Of a stretch of DNA of 11,872 nt, positions 6,556-11,872 are shown piece after piece. The stretch is from NCBI GenBank assembly GCA_002393725.1, contig DGTJ01000082.1, positions 1,968 through 13,839 of the forward strand. Direction: 5' to 3'. Below the pieces are notes generated by a model that searched no databases, was not told where the DNA came from, and saw only the letters and a program-made list of their open reading frames with translations. Both the position numbers and the translations under genes were made by a program. This stretch comes from Prevotella sp. UBA4339. Lineage in GTDB: Bacteria > Bacteroidota > Bacteroidia > Bacteroidales > Bacteroidaceae. Each line of letters starts with the position of its first letter. The stretch's first letter is position 1.

Positions 6556-7365
6556 CTATTTGATCTTTGACGTCATAGGACTGCGAACACCATTATATCC
6601 TCTCAGGAATGCCTTGGCAGAGCCAAACGACAGGAACATGTCAAGACGTACCGGGATATGATTCTTATCATCGGTGATGTAGAATCGTAAGAGTTCGTGA
6701 CTCTTATTGTCCTGCCGCTCATAGAAAGAGAACACCAGGCAACGGAACTTCTCTTTCGTGCCGTTCATCTTGAAGTTCTCCTTACCGCGATACTCAAGCC
6801 AGGAGTTGTTCAGGCTACGTGCATCGCTGACAGGCATGGGTATCGTCTGATGCTTCTTCATCTTCGACGCATCGAAGTTTCTGGCACGGAGGAATATCGA
6901 CATCATGTCATAGATGCAGTTCCTGTAGGTGCTGGTCTTCCAGTGCTCCTCGCCATCGGCATCCACACGATGCTTCTTCAGCTGGCAGTTGCCATTAGGA
7001 TAAGAATACCATATCTCGTCGATGTAATACCTGCTTCCCTCGCGGGCTCCCTTACGGAAATACAGTGGTGAGAGGTCAGGATTACAATAGCTCAGCAGAG
7101 TGTCACGCATGGTGAAGTACTTATCAAGTCTCTGGTTGCCTCGAGTGATGAGATACGACTTCCAGGCATCCTTGCCTTCAAATTTTGTCATCTTGGTATC
7201 CATCTCAGCGGAACCGACCTTCACCCAAATGAATTTCCAGTTGAAATACAAGTCATACTCAAGCATCTCCCCCGACTTGAAGGCCGTGTTTTCTATGCCG
7301 CACTGGGCAAAGGATGCCGTGAGTGATAAATGACAAGCTAACAATATCAATAATATCTTCTTCAT
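6556..7365 (-). CDS. DUF3108 domain-containing exported protein (269 aa)
   Basis: An exported protein of unknown function. Residues 1-20 are a clear signal peptide (MKKILLILLACHLS, cleavage expected after SFA before Q21), so the mature protein is probably periplasmic. The mature N-terminus, GEMLEYDLYFNWKFIWVKVG (32-51), is the typical start of DUF3108 proteins, which are predicted to be beta-rich. The rest alternates short polar and aromatic strands and ends near PMTSKIK. Length fits the family. It starts 3 bases after the lipoprotein stop and ends 3 bases before the nuclease start, so it is almost certainly co-transcribed with both. With the lipoprotein it suggests a cell-envelope role, which is inference from location only. 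Confidence 0.88.
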   Translation of the reverse strand: MKKILLILLACHLSLTASFAQCGIENTAFKSGEMLEYDLYFNWKFIWVKVGSAEMDTKMTKFEGKDAWKSYLITRGNQRLDKYFTMRDTLLSYCNPDLSPLYFRKGAREGSRYYIDEIWYSYPNGNCQLKKHRVDADGEEHWKTSTYRNCIYDMMSIFLRARNFDASKMKKHQTIPMPVSDARSLNNSWLEYRGKENFKMNGTKEKFRCLVFSFYERQDNKSHELLRFYITDDKNHIPVRLDMFLSFGSAKAFLRGYNGVRSPMTSKIK

Positions 7366-7368
7366 AAT

Positions 7369-9327
7369 CTACTTTTTCTCTAAGTTAATGCCCTTTGACT
7401 TGATGTATTCTATTCCGAGCTGCTTAGCTCGCTCTACATTACGGTTCTTTTGTTTCTTTGCCTGATCAGGCTTCTGCTTGATGATAGCCTGCGGCTTCTG
7501 ACGGAAACGCGGTATTGCAGTGAGGTTCCACGACTCAGTGACGTCCCATTTCTCCTTGCACTCCACTTCCTTGGGGTAATAGTACACATCCTCGGCCTGC
7601 CTGTCGGCATCATAGTCACCGATGTCCCAGATGTCATTGCCGTTGGCATCGACAAAGGCACGTATATAGTATTTGCCGGGATTGACGTAGAGGAATTCTG
7701 CCTTGCCGTTCTTCACTCTTACCTCCTTGGAGACAACCTCCTGCGAAGAAATCAACTGAACGACAATCGACGTGTCGGCAGCCTCAACCCCACTGATATT
7801 CAGAGTCAGGGTGCTGAACTCATCGAGTGTCTTCACCTTTATACCCTGCTTGTAGGGATTCGACACCAGTCCGTAGATATCCACAAAGGCAGCGGAATCT
7901 ATTTCCAGGCTATACTCCACCCCAAGGCGCCAGTCGGCCAGTATCTCATACTTACGGATGTTGTTCTCCACAGGCCGGAACACGCACTCTGCCTCATACC
8001 ACAATGAGTCTATCTGAGAATAGAGATGCACTCCTGATGTGTCGCAACGCATAAGAGGCGTAGGCACATCTATGGTGATCTTCTCTCCTGGAGACATTGA
8101 TGACGGGATGTTATACGTCGGTTCAAGAGGTTTTACAGGATAGATACTATCGTATTTCTCTTCCCGTTTCTTCTTCTTTTCCTGTTCTTTCTGCCATTTC
8201 TCCATCTCCCTGGCCTTCTCCTTCATGCGCTTCTCATAGGGCACCTTCGGAGTGATGTCCACGGCGGAGTCTGTCTGAAGCACCAGATTACCGAGTGTAT
8301 CAGTGACATTGTACGTGATATCCATTCTGAGAGTATCCTGATTCACCAGGGTGGTATCACGGATCCAGTAGTGGACAGTATCACGCTTCTCGTTTGCCTC
8401 GATGACAAAGGCACTGTCGGCATCGAAGTTGATACCTTTTATCTTAGGCAGCAGTGAGTCGCCATAGGTGAAATACATCGAGATCTTATTTGGCTCTATT
8501 CGCTCTGTCTTCAGCAGCATACGGTCTGTCAGAGGTCGCTGGAAGGCAAGCAGTGTGATGTCGTCAGGAAGGAAGTGTGTGTACGGTTTCTGGAGCAATG
8601 CATCGATATGCAGAGAATCGCGCCATACCGTGTCTACTCTCGTGTCGGGCTTTGAAGAAGGCTCAAACGTGGTGTGATTGAAAGCTATCATCTCGCTCTT
8701 CTGGGAATAGCGGAAGTCGGCATCGGCATCCTGAAGTGCATAGGCACGGTAAGTGCCTGGGGCTACTCCCTTGATTACGAAGTGCCCGCCTCCGTCAGTA
8801 CGCGACACTCGCATCAGAGGCTTTGTCTTGAATACTGTGTCAGAAAGGTCGTCATACAGACCTACGGCAATACCCTTTATCGGTTCGAGATTACTGGCAT
8901 CAAGCACGTATCCTGACACCTCAAATGTATCGATGCGGTCGCCTGTCGAGAAGCTATAGGTATAGTTACCCATAGGATTGCCCTCATTATTGTCGATTAT
9001 GGCATCGCTGAAATCGATGGTATAAGTGGTGTTCTCCTTGAGCGTGTCCATCAGCTCAACGATGATTTTCTTTCCTGCCGCCTTTATCTCAGGTTGTTCG
9101 AGCTGGGGTGGAGAGACAATCACCTTATTGTTGGCATCTTCCAGCTTGATAAACTCGTCGAATAATATGGTAACCTTCTTTGAGCTTACATTGGTAGCCT
9201 TATCCTCCGGTAGCGCTCCTATCACCTGTGGAGGATCGTCATCAAACCATCCGCCATCGGGCTGTCCCATCCTGGCACATCCGACGATGATACTTGCGAT
9301 ACAGACGATGTAAAAAAGCTTTTTCAT
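7369..9327 (-). CDS. Ig-like (Big_5) domain lipoprotein (652 aa)
   Basis: A predicted envelope lipoprotein of unknown function. The signal sequence ends in the lipobox IVGC, with lipidated C17. Residues about 31-130 form a Big_5 (SbsA-type) Ig-like domain: DDPPQVIGALPEDKATNVS, then ILFDEFI, TYTIDFSDAIIDNNEGNPM and YSFSTG. Residues about 137-215 look like a carboxypeptidase-regulatory-like beta-sandwich (VSGYVLDASNLEPIKGIAV, GHFVIKGVAPGTYRAYAL). A highly charged stretch at 363-392, rich in K and E, may be a short coiled coil. Residues about 505-600 contain a second beta-sandwich with YYIRAFVDANGNDIWD. The C-terminus is lysine-rich. The ATG overlaps the GH3 stop as ATGA (9324-9327). Confidence 0.88.
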   Translation of the reverse strand: MKKLFYIVCIASIIVGCARMGQPDGGWFDDDPPQVIGALPEDKATNVSSKKVTILFDEFIKLEDANNKVIVSPPQLEQPEIKAAGKKIIVELMDTLKENTTYTIDFSDAIIDNNEGNPMGNYTYSFSTGDRIDTFEVSGYVLDASNLEPIKGIAVGLYDDLSDTVFKTKPLMRVSRTDGGGHFVIKGVAPGTYRAYALQDADADFRYSQKSEMIAFNHTTFEPSSKPDTRVDTVWRDSLHIDALLQKPYTHFLPDDITLLAFQRPLTDRMLLKTERIEPNKISMYFTYGDSLLPKIKGINFDADSAFVIEANEKRDTVHYWIRDTTLVNQDTLRMDITYNVTDTLGNLVLQTDSAVDITPKVPYEKRMKEKAREMEKWQKEQEKKKKREEKYDSIYPVKPLEPTYNIPSSMSPGEKITIDVPTPLMRCDTSGVHLYSQIDSLWYEAECVFRPVENNIRKYEILADWRLGVEYSLEIDSAAFVDIYGLVSNPYKQGIKVKTLDEFSTLTLNISGVEAADTSIVVQLISSQEVVSKEVRVKNGKAEFLYVNPGKYYIRAFVDANGNDIWDIGDYDADRQAEDVYYYPKEVECKEKWDVTESWNLTAIPRFRQKPQAIIKQKPDQAKKQKNRNVERAKQLGIEYIKSKGINLEKK

Positions 9328-10817
9328 CTGTTGAGTTTTAAAAGTTGCTCTATATAGTCACGGTTATTGCTCAACCTGGGCACCTTATGCTGACCTCCCA
9401 GTTTTCCGCGAAGTTTAAGCCAGTCATTAAACAGGTTCTGTCGTGCCACAACTATTTCGAGAGGCTGGAGAGTGATATTCTTATATCGCTTTGCCTCGTA
9501 GTCGCTGTTGATCTCCTGCAGGCGGGTGTCGAGCACTTGTGCAAACTGGCTCAAGTCTTTTGGAGGCTTGGCAAACTCTATGAGCCACTGATGGCGACAC
9601 TTTGCCTTCTGATCCATAAACACGGGTGCTGCTGTATACTCCAACACCTCTGCCCCTGTCTGTTCACAGGCAAAGGCCAGGCCCTTCTCTGCATTGTCCA
9701 CTATCAGCTCCTCGCCGAAGGCGTTTATGAAATGCTTCGTACGTCCGGAGATGATAAACTTATACGGATTAGTGGATGTAAACTGAATGGTATCGCCTAT
9801 CTCATAGCGCCACAGTCCGCAGCAGGTAGATATCACCATGGCATAGTTCTTGCCTGTTTCCACAGCCCAAAGGGGGACGGTTTCTCTCGAATCCATAGAT
9901 ATGAACTCATAGAACACATCGTAGTCGAGCATCAGAAGCATCGACTTGTCTGATGGGTCATTCTGCAGTCCGAAGAATCCTTCGCTGGCATTATATGTCT
10001 CCATATAGTGCATGCGCGGCGAGGTGATGAGCTCCTCATACTGCTTACGATATGGAGTGAAAGCCACACCGCCATGAAAGAACACCTCTATATTGGGCCA
10101 CACCTCTTCAAGATGAGTCTTTCCGGAAATCTCCATCATGCGAGTGAGCACAGACAGCATCCAGGAAGGTACACCTGAGATATTGGTGACATTCTTGTTC
10201 ATCGCCTCACGGGCAATCTTGTCGCGCTTGATCTCGAAGTCGGAGATCAGTGCTGTCTTCTTCTTTGGCACACGCACAAGGTTTGCCAGGGGATTGATGT
10301 TCTCGATAAGTATGGCACTGAGATCGCCCACCAGCGAATCCTTCAGATTATAGTTTGGTGAGTGACTGCCTCCGAGGATCAATGCCCTGCCGTCGAAGAT
10401 TCTCGACTGGGGGTTGTTTTTCAGATACATCGCTACTGCATCGAAGCCACCCTTGTAATGCATCCGCTTCAGTCCTTCCTTGCTCACAGGGATGAACTTC
10501 GACTTATCATTTGTTGTGCCTGACGACTTTGCATACCATTTCACCTTGCCCGGCCATAGTATGTCAGCCTCGCCATGGCGCATACGGTCGATAGAGCCCT
10601 TCAGCTCTTCATAAGTATTTACAGGAACATTCTTTACGAAATCATCATAGTCCTTTACTGCTGAGAATGCATGATTCCGCCCGTATTCTGTATCTTTGGC
10701 CTCACTGACAAGCCGTGCAAGCACAGCTCTCTGCAGTGCCTCTCCATCGCTGATATGTCTCTCTAATTCCCGCTGACGAGACTCAAAGACTTTTCCTACT
10801 ATCTTAGTGATACTCAT
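9324..10817 (-). CDS. GH3-family acyl-adenylate-forming protein (497 aa)
   Basis: A member of the GH3 family, named after plant auxin-responsive enzymes that adenylate a carboxylic acid and conjugate it to an amine. The substrate of bacterial members is generally unknown. Motifs of the adenylating superfamily are present: SSGTTNDKSK (98-107), YNASEGFFGLQ (275-285), WRYEIGD (336-342) and GRTKHFINAFGEEL (358-371). A C-terminal segment KLGGQHKVPRLSN (472-484) is typical of bacterial GH3 proteins. I chose the ATG at 10817; the longer reading begins at a TTG at 10853, adds 12 residues unlike the family, and would place the -7-like box and palindrome inside the gene. It is the first gene of the ten-gene run. 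Confidence 0.92.
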   Translation of the reverse strand: MSITKIVGKVFESRQRELERHISDGEALQRAVLARLVSEAKDTEYGRNHAFSAVKDYDDFVKNVPVNTYEELKGSIDRMRHGEADILWPGKVKWYAKSSGTTNDKSKFIPVSKEGLKRMHYKGGFDAVAMYLKNNPQSRIFDGRALILGGSHSPNYNLKDSLVGDLSAILIENINPLANLVRVPKKKTALISDFEIKRDKIAREAMNKNVTNISGVPSWMLSVLTRMMEISGKTHLEEVWPNIEVFFHGGVAFTPYRKQYEELITSPRMHYMETYNASEGFFGLQNDPSDKSMLLMLDYDVFYEFISMDSRETVPLWAVETGKNYAMVISTCCGLWRYEIGDTIQFTSTNPYKFIISGRTKHFINAFGEELIVDNAEKGLAFACEQTGAEVLEYTAAPVFMDQKAKCRHQWLIEFAKPPKDLSQFAQVLDTRLQEINSDYEAKRYKNITLQPLEIVVARQNLFNDWLKLRGKLGGQHKVPRLSNNRDYIEQLLKLNR

Positions 10818-10829
10818 AATTGCGCAATT
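10818..10829. promoter_or_regulatory. Perfect 12-bp palindrome directly before the GH3 start codon
   Basis: AATTGCGCAATT is its own reverse complement and ends directly against the ATG. Together with TTGCGT/ACGCAA at 10829-10848 it gives several TTGCG half-sites in about 30 bases. This could be a repressor operator, or in RNA a structure hiding the start. AT-rich sequence makes some palindromy likely by chance; no regulator gene is in view. Confidence 0.35.
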
Positions 10830-10835
10830 TGCGTG

Positions 10836-10843
10836 CAAAATTA
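10836..10843 (-). promoter_or_regulatory. Possible Bacteroidetes -7 box before the GH3-led operon
   Basis: The minus strand reads TAATTTTG here, an exact match to the Bacteroidetes -7 consensus TAnnTTTG. It would start transcription a few bases downstream, leaving a leader of roughly 12-15 bases before the ATG at 10817. I find no good -33 TTG at the usual distance, so the promoter may be weak or activator dependent. The box sits in the loop of an inverted repeat, TTGCGT at 10829-10834 and ACGCAA at 10843-10848. Confidence 0.4.
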
Positions 10844-10884
10844 CGCAATTCAATTGTAATAGGGGAATATTTTTCGATTTTTTA

Positions 10885-11872
10885 TCATTTAAGATGATAT
10901 CTTACACCAAACTGTATAGATGGTGCCAGCGGATGGTCTTTGTAATAATGCTGCAAAGAGGTCCCGTCATCGAAGTAATATCCCAGCGATGGTTCGAGGT
11001 AAATACCTAACTGGCGGATGATGCTGTACTCCGCACCTACAGAGCCGTTTACAGACCACTGCCAGGGGTGCTTACTGATTTTGCCAGAAGACGCTTCTGA
11101 ACTAATACATTTCTCTAACATCATTCCTCCTGAAAGATAAACGCTGAAATCCTTTGCTGTCAGTATCTTCCAGGATATTCCCAAAGGCAGGCCAAGATAT
11201 CTGAGTTTCTGGGTATAGCCCAGATTATTATACAGAGGTATACTGAACTCAGATTTAAGATACGTGTAGCTGATACCACTGGCCAGGGCAATACTGCGAC
11301 TGAGCTGATATTGCAGCGAGAGTCCGAACCGAACAGGGATATGATGTTTCGCCTCGATATCTGTGATAGAATATGGCAGCACTTTGTCATTATAGTATTT
11401 TGACCAATTAGTCATTTCTGCAGGTCCTTCGGTCGGAGAGACCTGACTATTACCTGCATCTGAATAAGAATATATTTCCTGCTTTCTCGTTGAGTTGACA
11501 TAATCACTAGCAGCAAGCAGCACTCCATTGGAGCCACTAAGGCCTAAAGTCCATCTGGTTTTTGTGGAGCGTGAGGGGGTAGAATGTGGAATGTGGAATG
11601 TGGAATGTGGAATGAGATTACCTGGGTGGGAAGATTCTGCCTCAGGAGTATTCTCATTACTTATTCCACCTTCTTGCGTCACTTCAGTAGCAAGAGGTAA
11701 GTCGATAACCTCATTCTCCGAATCATCCTCATTCCTCATTCCACATTCCTCATTCCTCATTCCACCTTCCTCATTCCTCGAATCATTCGTTTCTGATTCT
11801 GCTTTATTTGTTACATTGGCATGAGCCAACAATACAGTCTTGGACGAAATGACTGTCCTATTCTCGGCAGGA
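10885..11872 (-). CDS. Outer-membrane beta-barrel protein, 5' end outside the window (partial)
   Basis: The frame stays open to the window edge: bases 11833-11872 add PAENRTVISSKTV before the TTG at 11832, so the true start is upstream and at least 328 residues are encoded here. The last ~220 residues, from TRWTLGLSG, read as alternating amphipathic strands (YQLSRSIALASGISYTYL, LRYLGLPLGISWKI, SVGAEYSIIRQLGIYLEPS) and end in FGVRYHLK, typical of the PF13568-type small outer-membrane barrels. Upstream lies an acidic, low-complexity linker that includes two translated heptamer arrays (EEGGMRNEECGMRNE and IPHSTFHIPHST). In related Bacteroidetes proteins such a linker follows a cytoplasmic segment and one membrane helix; that part would lie outside the window. 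Ligand and function are unknown. Confidence 0.8.
   Translation of the reverse strand, partial: PAENRTVISSKTVLLAHANVTNKAESETNDSRNEEGGMRNEECGMRNEDDSENEVIDLPLATEVTQEGGISNENTPEAESSHPGNLIPHSTFHIPHSTPSRSTKTRWTLGLSGSNGVLLAASDYVNSTRKQEIYSYSDAGNSQVSPTEGPAEMTNWSKYYNDKVLPYSITDIEAKHHIPVRFGLSLQYQLSRSIALASGISYTYLKSEFSIPLYNNLGYTQKLRYLGLPLGISWKILTAKDFSVYLSGGMMLEKCISSEASSGKISKHPWQWSVNGSVGAEYSIIRQLGIYLEPSLGYYFDDGTSLQHYYKDHPLAPSIQFGVRYHLK
11561..11617. repeat. Heptamer array in the barrel-protein linker
   Basis: Four perfect TGGAATG units lie at 11587-11614, preceded by a partial unit and a degenerate TTTGTGGAGCGTGAG stretch and followed by AGA. It has the same T-run and AATGAGA boundaries as the nuclease copy. 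The coding strand reads CATTCCA and gives IPHSTFHIPHST just ahead of the barrel. Confidence 0.9.
11641..11673. repeat. Degenerate copy of the repeat element with conserved non-heptamer flank
   Basis: The minus strand reads GAAGGTGGAAT, AAGT, then AATGAGAATACTC. The plus strand of cobT at 1171-1197 has AAGGTGGAATGTGGAATGAGAATACTC. The two differ at three positions over about 28 bases, and the AGAATACTC part lies outside the heptamers. It is translated as GGISNENTP in the barrel-protein linker. Confidence 0.7.
11724..11779. repeat. Eight-unit heptamer array, ATTCCTC/ATTCCAC, in the barrel-protein linker
   Basis: Eight contiguous seven-base units run from 11724 to 11779. The last two bases of the units follow the order TC, TC, AC, TC, TC, AC, TC, TC, so every third unit differs, a 21-base super-period. 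The array faces the opposite way to the one at 11587-11614. The coding strand gives two rounds of RNEE(G or C)GM. Units at 11724 (CATCCTC) and 11766 (CTTCCTC) carry single changes. Confidence 0.9.

Larger units (their letters stand above)
87..10817 (-). other. Probable ten-gene operon: GH3 to HAD
   Basis: Ten genes run in one direction with gaps of 15 bases or less. Three junctions overlap as ATGA (9324-9327, 2474-2477, 1968-1971) and two by 17 and 26 bases. I see no internal terminator hairpin, and none of the gaps is long enough to hold a cobalamin riboswitch, so the cobalamin genes here are either read from an upstream promoter or from promoters inside coding sequence. Co-transcription is inferred from spacing only. 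Confidence 0.7.

Noticed and set aside
9324..10853. Longer GH3 protein starting at TTG 10853
   Set aside because: The added residues do not resemble the GH3 N-terminus and the sequence there looks like a promoter region.
10860..10890. Rho-independent terminator after the barrel gene
   Set aside because: The sequence is AT-rich with A runs on the coding strand and no GC-rich hairpin followed by a T run.

Overview
The window looks like a chromosomal segment of a Bacteroidales bacterium, most likely Prevotella or a close relative. The reasons are the gene families present (DUF3108 protein, Big_5-type Ig lipoprotein, bacterial GH3 protein, OMP_b-brl_2-type barrel), start codons without clear Shine-Dalgarno sequences, a TAnnTTTG-type -7 box, and heptamer repeats that I associate from memory with Prevotella genomes. 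This assignment is inference. Every credible gene is on the minus strand, so the window reads from high to low coordinates. No stretch longer than 87 bases lacks a gene.

Region by region, in transcription order: (1) 11872-10885, the 3' part of a gene for an outer-membrane beta-barrel protein whose start lies outside the window. (2) A 67-base gap at 10818-10884 with a -7-like box, an inverted repeat and a perfect 12-bp palindrome. (3) A run of ten tightly packed genes at 10817-87: GH3-family enzyme, Ig-like lipoprotein, DUF3108 protein, a two-domain PD-(D/E)XK nuclease, an ABC ATPase of the BtuD/FecE type, cobD, cobS, cobU, cobT and a HAD phosphatase. Gaps are 15 bases or less. Neighbours overlap by ATGA at GH3/lipoprotein, cobS/cobU and cobU/cobT, by 17 bases at cobD/cobS and by 26 bases at cobT/HAD.

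The metabolic core is nucleotide-loop assembly of cobalamin. CobD makes aminopropanol phosphate, CobU activates adenosylcobinamide, CobT makes alpha-ribazole phosphate and CobS joins the halves. No CobC-type phosphatase is present; the HAD protein translationally linked to CobT is a candidate for that step. The ABC ATPase would suit corrinoid uptake, but its permease and binding protein are not in the window.

The most unusual content is a dispersed family of seven-base repeats (TGGAATG / CATTCCA, with AGGAATG and CTCCTTC variants). It lies in the 3' intergenic region at 1-80 and also inside three open genes: cobT, the nuclease and the barrel protein. In each gene it sits in a loop or linker and is translated without a stop. 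Seven is not a multiple of three, so a change of one unit would shift the frame: these genes could be switchable by slippage. In cobT the arrays form a 36-bp inverted repeat (35/36 matches) around a 57-base core, and the reading frame stays open whichever way that segment faces.
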